DNA of 64,000 nt. Source: Lachnospiraceae bacterium UBA4631 (GTDB taxonomy: Bacteria > Bacillota > Clostridia > Lachnospirales > Lachnospiraceae). The stretch is from positions 84,956-148,955 of the forward strand of contig DHMX01000015.1 of the NCBI GenBank assembly GCA_002406015.1, written 5' to 3'. Position 1 is the first letter of the stretch; each line of letters begins with the position of its first letter. This document shows, piece after piece, positions 34,980-43,839 of the stretch. The position numbers and the translations under genes are program-made. The notes beneath the pieces are model-generated. The model saw nothing but the letters and a program-made list of their open reading frames with translations. It did not search any database and was not told the origin of the DNA.

Positions 34980-36638
34980 ATGGATAATCACGAATTTATG
35001 GAAGAAATGTACTTAGCTGCCGTAAGACAGTTAAGGACGATTGTATTTGAAATTAATTACATAACAGGTCAGAGCTATGCATCGCCGCTGTTCGAGGAAT
35101 ATTTTGGTGTTAAGACCATTCACAACGAGGACTTCACAAAGGATGAAGCAACAGCGGACATTGTGTATAAAGAAGACATACAGTTGTATCAGACCTTATT
35201 TTCCGAGAAGCGGGGAGAACGAACCGTAATCTGTCGGTTTGTTACCAAGAAAGGGGATATTAACTGGTACCGTGTGGTTTTGCAGTATAACCTTCTGGAA
35301 ACGGGTGAAGTTGAAAAGGTTATCGGGACCATGAAGGATGTAAGTGATGAGATTCGTTCCTCGGCTGCACTGCAATACCATCGTGATTATGATACGCTGA
35401 CCGGAGCACCGAATATACAACGCTTTACGGAAGAGGTAAGCCGTCTTTTGATATGGGATAACGGACATAATCATGCAATGATTGTGTTTGATATTGAGCG
35501 GTTCAAGGTCATCAATGACTTATATGGTATGCGAACCGGAGATTTGGTATTGATGCACATAGCTGATTGCTTAAAGGAGACAGTAAAACCGCCGGATACC
35601 TATTGCCGTATGCATAGTGATGTATTTTGCATCTGTATGACGTATGAAACAAAGGGAAACATCATAAGATTTATTGAGAAGTTCAAGAAGCGTCTGGAGG
35701 ATAACGAATTTGAATGTGAGATAAAGACCTCATATGGAGTGTATCTTCCGGATAACAGTGACTTGTTAGAGGTCAATCTGATGTGCGACAGGGCTGCCTT
35801 GGCAAAACGCAGAATCAAAGACAATGCCATGCAATTTTGTGCATTTTATGATGAAGAATATCGAAACGAGATTGTAAAGAACAGTCAGATAGAGGCTGAG
35901 ATGGAACACGCACTGGCAGAGCATCAGTTTGTGATGTATCTTCAACCGAAGTTCAATCTTGAAAACGGAGAAATCGTTGGAGCAGAGGTCTTAGCCCGCT
36001 GGAAGCACCCGACAAAGGGAATGATTCAGCCGGATGATTTCATTCCGCTATTTGAAAGAAACGGCTTTATTATAAAGCTGGATGAATATATGTGGGAAGA
36101 AGCCTGTAAGGCAATTCAGGGCTGGCGGCAGGAAGGCAGAAGACAGTTCCCGGTATCGGTGAATGTATCGAGGTATCATATCTTTAACCGGAATATAGAA
36201 CAGATTCTGGAACGCCTGCTAAAGAAGTATGACTTAACACCGGGAGCATTATCCCTTGAAATTACAGAAACCATGTTCTTTGATAATGCAGACGATTTGT
36301 ATTATTTATTAAAGCGGTTGCAGGAAATGGGCTTCCGATTAGAGGTGGATGATTTCGGTTCCGGATATTCCTCTCTGAATATGCTGCGGAATGTTCCGGT
36401 TGATGTAATTAAGATTGATAAGGGATTTCTGGATGATACCTTAAATTCAGAAAAGGGAAAAGTGGTAATCCGCCATACAATTGCCATGGCAAAGGAGTTA
36501 CAGCTTCAAATCATTGCAGAAGGGGTAGAAACCACCGAGCATGTGAATTTCCTGCGTGGGTCACACTGCGATGTTGCACAGGGGTACTATTTTGCAAAGC
36601 CGATGCCGCTGGAAGAGTTTAATAAGCTGAAGTTCTAA
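34980..36638 (+). CDS. PAS-like / degenerate GGDEF / EAL c-di-GMP phosphodiesterase
   Basis: A 552-residue cytosolic protein. An N-terminal PAS-like sensor (about 1-125) precedes a GGDEF-fold domain (about 135-290) in which the signature reads HSDVF, so cyclase activity is unlikely. The C-terminal EAL domain (about 300-552) keeps the catalytic set: GAEVLARW, VNVSRYH, LEITETMF, VDDFGSGYSSLNML, DVIKIDKGF and AEGVET. The protein is therefore predicted to hydrolyse c-di-GMP, with the GGDEF domain as a regulator. Motility is implied by pseC at the left end, but no flagellar genes are in the window. Confidence 0.9.
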   Translation: MDNHEFMEEMYLAAVRQLRTIVFEINYITGQSYASPLFEEYFGVKTIHNEDFTKDEATADIVYKEDIQLYQTLFSEKRGERTVICRFVTKKGDINWYRVVLQYNLLETGEVEKVIGTMKDVSDEIRSSAALQYHRDYDTLTGAPNIQRFTEEVSRLLIWDNGHNHAMIVFDIERFKVINDLYGMRTGDLVLMHIADCLKETVKPPDTYCRMHSDVFCICMTYETKGNIIRFIEKFKKRLEDNEFECEIKTSYGVYLPDNSDLLEVNLMCDRAALAKRRIKDNAMQFCAFYDEEYRNEIVKNSQIEAEMEHALAEHQFVMYLQPKFNLENGEIVGAEVLARWKHPTKGMIQPDDFIPLFERNGFIIKLDEYMWEEACKAIQGWRQEGRRQFPVSVNVSRYHIFNRNIEQILERLLKKYDLTPGALSLEITETMFFDNADDLYYLLKRLQEMGFRLEVDDFGSGYSSLNMLRNVPVDVIKIDKGFLDDTLNSEKGKVVIRHTIAMAKELQLQIIAEGVETTEHVNFLRGSHCDVAQGYYFAKPMPLEEFNKLKF

Positions 36639-36655
36639 AGAAACATATATTATAG

Positions 36656-36684
36656 TTGACATCAATATATAGCTGTTGTATAGT
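36656..36684 (+). promoter_or_regulatory. strong acpP promoter
   Basis: A perfect TTGACA (36656-36661), 17 nt and TATAGT (36679-36684). It would start a leader of about 150 nt containing the 11-bp repeats. Confidence 0.75.
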
Positions 36685-36713
36685 ACATGTGTGTTGCTTA
36701 CCGGAAGCGGATT

Positions 36714-36799
36714 GGACGCTTGATGGATGCTTGATGGATGCTTGATGGACGCTTGATGGACGCTTGATGGACGTTTGGTGGACATAGTGGACGCTGGTT
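36714..36799 (+). repeat. 11-bp tandem repeat in the acpP leader
   Basis: Consensus GGAYGCTTGAT: five clean units (36714-36768), one diverged (36769-36779), a 9-bp partial (36780-36788) and a final diverged unit (36789-36799). It lies between the promoter and the RBS, so it is probably transcribed. Confidence 0.9.
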
Positions 36800-36844
36800 G
36801 GAAGCGACTGACAGATTGTATAGTATAAAGGAGATAGAATTGTT

Positions 36845-37078
36845 ATGTTTGAAAAGATGAGAGATATTATTTCTGTGCAGTTGAGAATAGACAAGAATCT
36901 TATAGAATTAGATACCTCCTTCAAAGATGACTTAGATGCAGATTCGTTGGATTTGTTTGAACTGGTTATGGCAATTGAAGATGCATTCAACGTAGAGATT
37001 CCTGCGGATGATGTATCCGATTTGAATACGGTAGAAGACGTTATGGATTACTTAAAGGCACAGGGGATTGAAGCATAA
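36845..37078 (+). CDS. acpP: acyl carrier protein
   Basis: A 77-residue ACP with the 4'-phosphopantetheine site DADSLDL (Ser 34) and the usual acidic helices II and III. AAAGGAG lies 11 nt before the ATG. Unusually, it is monocistronic and not next to fatty acid synthesis genes, so it may be a second ACP or a relocated one. It has its own strong promoter, a repeat-bearing leader and a terminator. Confidence 0.95.
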   Translation: MFEKMRDIISVQLRIDKNLIELDTSFKDDLDADSLDLFELVMAIEDAFNVEIPADDVSDLNTVEDVMDYLKAQGIEA

Positions 37079-37172
37079 GGCTTTATAATTCTTGATTCTT
37101 ATATCTTAATATCTTAAGTTCTGAGTTCATAGATAAAAAATGGGTGTTATCCCTTACTCTTGACAAAGAGCT

Positions 37173-37210
37173 AAAAAAGAAAGGCACATTTATGTGCCTT
37201 TCTTTTTTCT
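37173..37210. terminator. bidirectional terminator
   Basis: AAAAAAGAAAGGCAC (37173-37187) pairs with GTGCCTTTCTTTTTT (37194-37208), between convergent acpP and the cellobiose phosphorylase gene. Confidence 0.92.
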
Positions 37211-37241
37211 TCCTTTTTTGGCTTGAAACCATTTACGGTTC

Positions 37242-39695
37242 TTAGCCTAAAACTACCTCAACGGTATGCTCCTTGCCGTCAGAGAAGACTGGCAATACAT
37301 TACCTTCGATAGCAGCTCCGTCAACCGTTACACTCTTAACACCCTTTGATACATGAGAAGGATTGCTAACAGTAATATGGTAGGTTGCATTTCGGAACTG
37401 ACGAGTAGCCTTAAATCCATCCCAAGCAGAAGGGATAGAAGGGTCTACCTTCAAACCGTTATAATCAGGAATAATACCTAACATATATTGAGATACAGCT
37501 ACAAAGTTCCATGCAGCAGTACCGGTCAGCCAGCTGTTCTTAGCCTCGCCGAATCTTCCGGCATCCTTACCGGCAATCATCTGAGCGTATACATAAGGCT
37601 CTGTTCTGTGTAAATCGGAAATATCCTCCAGATAAGCAGGTGCAATCTTTGAGTAATACTCAAATGCCTTATCACCATGTCCGACATAAGCTTCTGCACA
37701 GATAATCCATGCATTGTTATGGCAGAAGATACCTGCATTTTCCTTATAACCTGCAGGGTAGGTGGAGATTTCACCATACTCAATATAGTACTTTGTAAAT
37801 GCAGGATTATTTAATACAAGACCATACTTGCAATTCAAATACTTATCAATGCTTTCCAGGGTCTTAATATCATAACCCTTGTCCTTACCGATTTCAGACA
37901 TAACTGCGAAGCCCTGTGGCTCAATAAAGATTTTACCTTCTTCACATTCCTTGGAACCAACCTTACGTCCGAAATCATCATATGCACGCAGGAACCATTC
38001 TCCGTCATAACCATACTCGCAAATGGTATCCTTCATCTTATCAATCTCAGCCTGTGCAGCAGCAGCCTTGTCATCCAGTCCCTTATACTTGCAAAGAGCA
38101 ACATATTCAGGTCCGGCATAAGTAAATAAGGTAGCTACAAACAGAGACTCTGCAACCTTTGAATACTTATCATCACCATACTTTGGAGAAGTCCATGTCT
38201 GGAAGCTCTCACCCGGTGTATTTGAGAAGCAGGAAAGGTTCAGACAGTCATTCCAGTCTGCTCTCATGGAAAGTGGAAGACCATGAGGTCCTAAGTTATT
38301 CAGAACCCGATAGAAGGACTGCTGTAAATGGTGCATCATCGGCTGAGCTAAGGATTCATCATTCCGATAAGGAACCATTTCATCCAGAATTGAGTAATCT
38401 CCGGTTTCTTTAATATAAGCAGCGGTTGATAAAATCATCCACAATGGGTCATCTGAGAAATCACCGCCGACAGCGTCATTACCCTTCTTGGTTAATGGCT
38501 GGTACTGATGGAAGCAGCCGCCGTCTTCAAACTGGGTTGCAGCCAAATCAAGGATACGCTCTCTTGCACGATCCGGAATCTGATGTACGAAGCCAAGCAA
38601 ATCCTGATTGGAATCACGGAAGCCCATACCACGTCCGATACCGCTTTCAAAGTAAGAAGCAGAACGTGACATATTAAATGTAACCATACACTGATACTGA
38701 TTCCAGATGTTAACCATACGGTTCATCTTGTCATCCGGAGTCTCAACGGTATATTTAGAAAGTAAATCAGACCAGCTCTTCTTTAATTCAGCAAGAGCAG
38801 CATCTACCTTTTCTGCGGTGTTGAACTGTTCAATCATAGCATATGCTCTGGACTTATTCATAGAACCGTCTGCATTGAACTTCTCTTCCTGCGGATTCTC
38901 TACATAACCAAGAACGAATATCAAATCCTTAGATTCGCCCGGAGCCAAAGTAATCTTTAAGCAGTGGGATGCAATCGGAGACCATCCGTCTGCCTTAGAG
39001 TTGGTAGCCTGTCCGGCAATAACTGCCTGCGGATTGCCAAAGCCGTTATATAAGCCCATAAAGCTTTCACGGTCACAGTCATAACCTTCAATCTCAGCAT
39101 TTACAGTGTAGAATGCAAAATGGTCACGACGCTCTTTATATTCAGTCTTATGGAACAGGGTAGAACCTTCAACCTCAACCTCACCGGTATTGAAGTTTCT
39201 CTGGAAGTTAGTAGAATCATCCTCTGCATTCCATAAGCACCACTCTAAGAATGAAAACAGCTTAAATTCCTTTGGTGTAGTACCTTCGTTCTTCAAAGTT
39301 ACCTTTTGTACCTCGCCCTTATAATTATTCGGAACGAAGAACGTAACCTCTGCCTTTAAGCCGTTGCTCTTACCGCTGATAACGGTATAGCCCATACCAT
39401 GACGGCACTCGTAGAACTCAAGGTCCTTCTTAACCGGTGACCAGCCCGGTGACCAGATATTATCATCATCATTAATATAGAAATAACGTCCACCCATATC
39501 AACAGGAACATTGTTGTAACGGTAACGGGTGATTCGTCTCAAACGAGCATCCTTATAGAAGCTGTAACCGCCTGCCGTATTTGAAATTAATGAGAAAAAA
39601 TCTTGGTTTCCTAAGTAGTTAATCCATGGATATGGGGTCTTAGGATTTGTAATCACGTACTCTTTGTTTTGGTCGTCAAAATAACCGAATTTCAT
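37242..39695 (-). CDS. cellobiose phosphorylase (GH94)
   Basis: An 817-residue GH94 enzyme. The N-terminal beta-sandwich starts FGYFDDQNKEYVITNPKTPYPWINYLGN. The central (alpha/alpha)6 barrel contains GIGRGMGFRDSNQDLLGFVHQ and the RADWNDCLNL motif (residues about 478-487), whose aspartates (D480/D483) include the catalytic acid. The C terminus carries the GTAAWNFVAVSQYMLGI signature. It splits cellobiose with phosphate into glucose 1-phosphate and glucose in the cytosol. GGGAGG lies 10 nt before the ATG. The aldose epimerase gene lies just upstream on the same strand. Confidence 0.95.
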   Translation of the reverse strand: MKFGYFDDQNKEYVITNPKTPYPWINYLGNQDFFSLISNTAGGYSFYKDARLRRITRYRYNNVPVDMGGRYFYINDDDNIWSPGWSPVKKDLEFYECRHGMGYTVISGKSNGLKAEVTFFVPNNYKGEVQKVTLKNEGTTPKEFKLFSFLEWCLWNAEDDSTNFQRNFNTGEVEVEGSTLFHKTEYKERRDHFAFYTVNAEIEGYDCDRESFMGLYNGFGNPQAVIAGQATNSKADGWSPIASHCLKITLAPGESKDLIFVLGYVENPQEEKFNADGSMNKSRAYAMIEQFNTAEKVDAALAELKKSWSDLLSKYTVETPDDKMNRMVNIWNQYQCMVTFNMSRSASYFESGIGRGMGFRDSNQDLLGFVHQIPDRARERILDLAATQFEDGGCFHQYQPLTKKGNDAVGGDFSDDPLWMILSTAAYIKETGDYSILDEMVPYRNDESLAQPMMHHLQQSFYRVLNNLGPHGLPLSMRADWNDCLNLSCFSNTPGESFQTWTSPKYGDDKYSKVAESLFVATLFTYAGPEYVALCKYKGLDDKAAAAQAEIDKMKDTICEYGYDGEWFLRAYDDFGRKVGSKECEEGKIFIEPQGFAVMSEIGKDKGYDIKTLESIDKYLNCKYGLVLNNPAFTKYYIEYGEISTYPAGYKENAGIFCHNNAWIICAEAYVGHGDKAFEYYSKIAPAYLEDISDLHRTEPYVYAQMIAGKDAGRFGEAKNSWLTGTAAWNFVAVSQYMLGIIPDYNGLKVDPSIPSAWDGFKATRQFRNATYHITVSNPSHVSKGVKSVTVDGAAIEGNVLPVFSDGKEHTVEVVLG

Positions 39696-39750
39696 GTGTG
39701 TGTGTACCTCCCTAATATTCTAGCTGGACCCATAAGGTCTCATATAAACC

Positions 39751-39779
39751 ATTATATCGTATTCACATGATAAAAACAA
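39751..39779 (-). promoter_or_regulatory. cellobiose phosphorylase promoter
   Basis: On the minus strand, TTGTTT (39779-39774), 17 nt and TATAAT (39756-39751). It has the same architecture as the malQ promoter. Confidence 0.65.
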
Positions 39780-39785
39780 GAAAAA

Positions 39786-40796
39786 TTAGTGCTTGGTATA
39801 AATGTGTTGTGTAACTGTTTTGCTCTCACCCGGAGCTAATTCCTGATAGCCGGTATCTTCCGGTGCCAGAGGAAGATTCGGTGCATCAATCATCCATGTC
39901 ATAGGTTCCGGACAGAAATAACCCTTCTCGCCCCAGTCATTCCAAATAACCCAGAACTTGTAGTCTTCAGATACCTCGTAACGGATTTCCTTTCCGGATT
40001 CCAAGTCAGAGGCAACTACGCCATAGATAGGAGTTCCGTCTATATCGCCGGTTTCTGCATAATAAACATCATTATTGATAATCTGCTTAACCGGAACCAT
40101 AGAGCCTGTTAAATATTGCTTGTCATGGTTGTCTAACGGCATAAAGATACCGGTAGGAAGACAACGGTCATTTAACTGCCATTTTTCACCAATCGGAACA
40201 TAAAGACGCATATTCTCGCCCTTTCCTTCTGAAGTAAAAGGACCCATCATGGTTGTATGTGTGCAGACACCATAAGGCATCTGACGGTCTGAAAGATTTG
40301 TCATGGTAAAGGCATATGTAAATCCCTGTTCAGATAAGGTAAAGGTAAACTCTGCCTTGAATTTAATCGGTAAATATTGAAAATAATCATCATTTTCATC
40401 ATACAGATATTCTGTCTTGGCAATTGCCTGTTCTTCGGTTGCCATAACCTCTACAACCGAATGCTGCCGCTTGTGTAAAAATCCGTGAATGAAGTTGCCA
40501 AGAGCCGGCTCATTTACCGGAAGCTGATAACACGCATCCGAGGTTTTAAGCTTGCCGCCGTTTAAGCGGTTCGGCAGATAAAGAGTAGGCAGACCGTACA
40601 CCTCCGGAGACTGCTTGATTTCGTCAACTGTGACCGTATCACAGAAACGGAAAATCTCAATGTCATTTGCCTCATCCCGCAAGCGAATAACGTTACTTCC
40701 GATGCCCGGAGCGATGATAGCCAGATAGCCGCCCGCCTTTAGTTCAATACAAGGTTCTCCCTTATAATTTATTTCGTGTGCTGTTGTTAATTCCAT
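39786..40796 (-). CDS. aldose 1-epimerase family protein
   Basis: A 336-residue galactose-mutarotase-fold protein with IAPGIGSNVIRLRD, LYLPNRLNGGKL, GNFIHGFLHKRQHSVVE (candidate catalytic His) and the late PEPMTWMIDAPN where the catalytic Glu is expected. It probably interconverts alpha and beta anomers of sugars such as the glucose released by the phosphorylase. GGAGG 7 nt before the ATG at 40796 is preferred to the open frame from 40814. The phosphorylase downstream has its own promoter. Confidence 0.85.
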   Translation of the reverse strand: MELTTAHEINYKGEPCIELKAGGYLAIIAPGIGSNVIRLRDEANDIEIFRFCDTVTVDEIKQSPEVYGLPTLYLPNRLNGGKLKTSDACYQLPVNEPALGNFIHGFLHKRQHSVVEVMATEEQAIAKTEYLYDENDDYFQYLPIKFKAEFTFTLSEQGFTYAFTMTNLSDRQMPYGVCTHTTMMGPFTSEGKGENMRLYVPIGEKWQLNDRCLPTGIFMPLDNHDKQYLTGSMVPVKQIINNDVYYAETGDIDGTPIYGVVASDLESGKEIRYEVSEDYKFWVIWNDWGEKGYFCPEPMTWMIDAPNLPLAPEDTGYQELAPGESKTVTQHIYTKH

Positions 40797-41024
40797 ATGT
40801 GAACCTCCAATCATTTACATTTACAGATGACTCCGATGAATATATTGAGATTATAGCATAAATAAAAGGGAAAATCGACCAAAAAATCAGACATATTTTT
40901 CATAAATATGTAATAATTGGGGATAGTCAACAGAAAAAAAACATGATACAATGTATGAGCTTAGGGAAAGAATACATATTATAAAGAATAAAAAGCTTAT
41001 GAAGGATGCAGAAAGGAATAGATT

Positions 41025-41927
41025 ATGCCTCTGGATTATAAGACAAGTTATAAGTCTAAGATAAAGCGAAAAAGACGGATTACAACCGGAATCATAATAC
41101 TTGTGCTATTGATAGCAACCGGTTTTATATTATATATTCGACAAAGAAGTACACAGACAAGTACAGACGGTGCCGGCTGGAAGAACTATTTTCAAAGTCT
41201 GGAGCTTGGAAATCCGGATGCCGGAAAGCAGGGCAAGCCGCTGGAGCGACAGGCAGTTTATCTGTATACGATAGGAATTGCCAGAATCTCACTGGCAGAT
41301 GTGAATCGGGAGTATGAACGAGTGGATACCGTTGTTGACGATTCCTATTTTGATGATGCCCTGTTCATCGGAGATTCCCGAACCGAGGGATTTATGATGT
41401 ATTCGAGTCTGGCGAATATCCATGCATATTGTTCAAAGGGCTTGAGCATATCCAGAATTTACACAGACGCAATTGTTCCGATGGAGGACGGAAGAACCGT
41501 TACTGTCATGGAGGCACTTCAGGAACAGGAATTTAAGAAAATCTACATCATGTTTGGTGTAAATGAGCTGGGTTGGCCATATGATGATTTGTTTGAAGAG
41601 CAGTATTCCAAGGTGATTCAGGATATTAAGCGGTTGCAGCCGGATGCCTTGATTTATGTTCAGAATATTATTCCGATTTCGGCAGCGAGGTCTGCAACGG
41701 ATAATATATATAATAATACAAATGTGACGCGGTTTAACGGTATGATAGAAACAATCTGCAACGAGCAGAACGTAATCTATCTGGATGTGGCATCTGCATT
41801 GGCAGACAGCACCGGAGCGTTGCCGGCAGGAGCAAGTGTGGACGGAATCCACTGTAACGGTGAGTATTGTGATAAATGGCTGGATTATTTAAAGAGCAAT
41901 ACCTATGTAATAAAACCAAAGCAATAG
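41025..41927 (+). CDS. membrane-anchored SGNH/GDSL hydrolase-like protein
   Basis: A 300-residue protein. It has a basic cytoplasmic start, one helix (about 17-37) and an extracytoplasmic SGNH domain: block I FIGDSRTEGF with the nucleophile Ser, block III FGVNELGW with Asn, and a C-terminal DGIHC with the Asp-His pair. These enzymes remove or add O-acetyl groups on wall or surface glycans. It is coupled to a DUF4358 lipoprotein (34 nt gap), a pairing often seen in Lachnospiraceae. Confidence 0.88.
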   Translation: MPLDYKTSYKSKIKRKRRITTGIIILVLLIATGFILYIRQRSTQTSTDGAGWKNYFQSLELGNPDAGKQGKPLERQAVYLYTIGIARISLADVNREYERVDTVVDDSYFDDALFIGDSRTEGFMMYSSLANIHAYCSKGLSISRIYTDAIVPMEDGRTVTVMEALQEQEFKKIYIMFGVNELGWPYDDLFEEQYSKVIQDIKRLQPDALIYVQNIIPISAARSATDNIYNNTNVTRFNGMIETICNEQNVIYLDVASALADSTGALPAGASVDGIHCNGEYCDKWLDYLKSNTYVIKPKQ

Positions 41928-41961
41928 AGTGAAAACAGGGGAAAATAAAGGAGTAGTTAGC

Positions 41962-42435
41962 ATGAAAAGAAAATGGTTAAAGTTAGCAGCAGTAATCGGT
42001 ATGAGTGTATGTCTGTTAAGCGGTTGCGGAGCAGCCGGTGTAAAAACAATTGTACCTGCGGACTTGGCAACAGACCTCTACGAAGGAGTTACATGGAAGG
42101 ATCAGCTTTCAGAGGTTGACTTAAACAAGGCTTTAACCTTATATGGTATAGATTCCTCCGCAGTATCGGCAGGAAGTGTCTACATGGGAACAAATGCAAC
42201 AGCAGAAGAGGTAGCAGTATTAGAGGCAGCTTCCGCAGATGATGTAGCCACTGTAGAAGACGGTGTAAATGCAAGAGTAGAGGCACAGCTTGCATCGTTT
42301 CAGAGTTATAATGCAGAAGAGGTTCCGAAGTTAGAGAACCCATATATTGTAACAAAAGGAAATTATGTTATTCTGTGCGTATGTGACGATACAACACAGG
42401 CAGAAAAAATCGTAGAAGACTGCTTCTCAGAATAA
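41962..42435 (+). CDS. DUF4358 lipoprotein
   Basis: A 157-residue lipoprotein with signal peptide and lipobox LLSGC (Cys 22). The mature part has two repeated alpha/beta elements (SAGSVYMGTNATAEEVAVLEAASADD; KGNYVILCVCDD) typical of DUF4358. AAAGGAG lies about 9 nt before the ATG at 41962; the upstream ATG at 41929 lacks an RBS. It follows the SGNH hydrolase in one operon. Function unknown. Confidence 0.85.
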   Translation: MKRKWLKLAAVIGMSVCLLSGCGAAGVKTIVPADLATDLYEGVTWKDQLSEVDLNKALTLYGIDSSAVSAGSVYMGTNATAEEVAVLEAASADDVATVEDGVNARVEAQLASFQSYNAEEVPKLENPYIVTKGNYVILCVCDDTTQAEKIVEDCFSE

Positions 42436-42445
42436 AACAGTTCAT

Positions 42446-42886
42446 TTAAAGAGAATCAGAGTCCGGATTAAGAAATCGCAGCAAGTAGGTCTGCGATTTT
42501 TTATATTTCTCCATGCGGCGTTCATCTTCAACCGTCAGAAAAGAAAGCCGGTCACGATTCAGATTATCATGCAAATCATATAATTTTACACGAACCGCTA
42601 ATTCATTTTGGGTAAGAGCTTCTATATAAGCCTGATAGGGAACCGAACGGTCATGCGTTAATAAAGCAAGTGCATCCAGAACAGTTTTAGAAAAACCTTC
42701 CTCCTGCAACATTTCCAGAGAGATTGGAGTATCTTCTACCACATCATGAAGGATGCCGCAAATCATTTCATCCTCATTTTTGCCGGCAAGCATCACACGC
42801 ATAGGATGCAAAATATAAGGCTTTCCCGCCTTATCAATCTGTCCGCGGTGTGCTTCTACTGCAATTTCGATAGCTTTCTCCAACAT
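42446..42886 (-). CDS. RelA/SpoT-type HD-domain hydrolase (small alarmone hydrolase-like)
   Basis: A 146-residue single HD domain. The pattern AHRGQIDKAGKPYILHPMRV, then LHDVVEDTP (HD at 47-48, ED at 51-52) and KLYDLHDNLNRDR matches the hydrolase half of RelA/SpoT and Mesh1-like small alarmone hydrolases. There is no synthetase domain. It probably hydrolyses (p)ppGpp or a related nucleotide. GGAAGGAG lies before the ATG, which is inside the 3' end of the upstream gene (53-bp overlap), implying translational coupling. Confidence 0.82.
   Translation of the reverse strand: MLEKAIEIAVEAHRGQIDKAGKPYILHPMRVMLAGKNEDEMICGILHDVVEDTPISLEMLQEEGFSKTVLDALALLTHDRSVPYQAYIEALTQNELAVRVKLYDLHDNLNRDRLSFLTVEDERRMEKYKKSQTYLLRFLNPDSDSL
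42473..42502 (+). terminator. terminator embedded in the convergent gene
   Basis: AAATCGCAG (42473-42481) pairs with CTGCGATTT (42491-42499), with Ts to 42500. It ends the DUF4358 transcript but lies inside the coding 3' end of the antisense HD-hydrolase gene. Confidence 0.75.
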
Positions 42887-43613
42887 ATGGCTTCTCCTTC
42901 CAGATGTGCATACGATATATCCCTCTCCTGCTGTGAGGTTCAGAGACAGGTTCTACTAAATTATACAATAGGATGGCGTTATCTTCAAGCAATATTCTGA
43001 TACAACAGGGACCGTTTCCCGCAGCATCAATAACTGAAAATTCCTTACAGACACCGGATTCGGTGAGAACCTCCTGCGGCGGGAGCAGTTGAGCTTTATG
43101 ATTGGTATACAGAGTGAGAAGGTAACAGGCAGCCGTATCCGTAGAATCCGGAGAGGAAGATAAGGTAAGCGAGTAGTTTAAAGAAAGCGGGGCGAAGTAA
43201 ATAAGATCAGGATTTGCCCCATAATATCGAAAGTTTGGAAAAAGGAGCTTTAATAAGTCGGTCAGGAAAAGCTGCTGCTGGTCCTCCAGAAGCCCGTTGG
43301 ATATGAAAAATACACAGACCCAGTGCCGGCTGTCGTTTTGCGGATTAAAGAGATACCAGGGACCGTCTTTGAAGGGCTGACAGGGCAGCTTAGTTGTAAA
43401 TTGCAATGTAATCCGGTCATTGTCAATCAGATAATCCGGTCTGCATAGATTATTACTGGTACATTCGGCAGACAGAATAAGAGCCGGCTCTGCTTCTGCA
43501 AATGTAGGAGCATTGTGAAAGGTTTCATAGCGGGAAGCAAGAGAAAGATACCCGAAAAGACTAGCATATGCTATAATGAGACCGATAAAAAAATAAGACA
43601 TTTTGTAAACCAT
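42834..43613 (-). CDS. exported or membrane-anchored protein of unknown function
   Basis: A 259-residue protein that I do not recognise. The N-terminal helix (FFIGLIIAYASLFGYLSL) could be an anchor or signal. The rest is beta-rich with several cysteines (ECTSNNLCRPDYL, NGPCCIRILL). AAGGAG 6 nt before the ATG at 43613 decides the start. Its last 53 bp overlap the HD-hydrolase gene in another frame. Codon use at the C terminus (EPHSRRGIYRMHIW...) looks constrained by the overlap. Confidence 0.65.
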   Translation of the reverse strand: MVYKMSYFFIGLIIAYASLFGYLSLASRYETFHNAPTFAEAEPALILSAECTSNNLCRPDYLIDNDRITLQFTTKLPCQPFKDGPWYLFNPQNDSRHWVCVFFISNGLLEDQQQLFLTDLLKLLFPNFRYYGANPDLIYFAPLSLNYSLTLSSSPDSTDTAACYLLTLYTNHKAQLLPPQEVLTESGVCKEFSVIDAAGNGPCCIRILLEDNAILLYNLVEPVSEPHSRRGIYRMHIWKEKPYVGESYRNCSRSTPRTD

Positions 43614-43686
43614 AAAAATCTCCTTATCATTCAAAAGTAAGAAAAAAATCATATTTTATCAAAGGATTCTTAAATAATAAAAGTTA

Positions 43687-43746
43687 TGATAAAAGCTGTG
43701 ATAAAAACTGTGAAAAAAGCTGTGATGAAAACTGTGGTGAAACTAG
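43687..43746. repeat. 12-bp tandem repeat
   Basis: Four consecutive units of TGATAAAARCTG type (43687-43698, 43699-43710, 43711-43722, 43723-43734) and a decayed fifth. It lies in the 490-bp intergenic region, about 75 nt upstream of the minus-strand start at 43613. Confidence 0.85.
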
Positions 43747-43839
43747 GCTGGAAACAATAATGGAAATAGCAATGGAAGTAATGATAAAAGGGCAAACGGT
43801 AAAACTACTTATCTGTAACGATGGTTTTGTAAAATAGTA

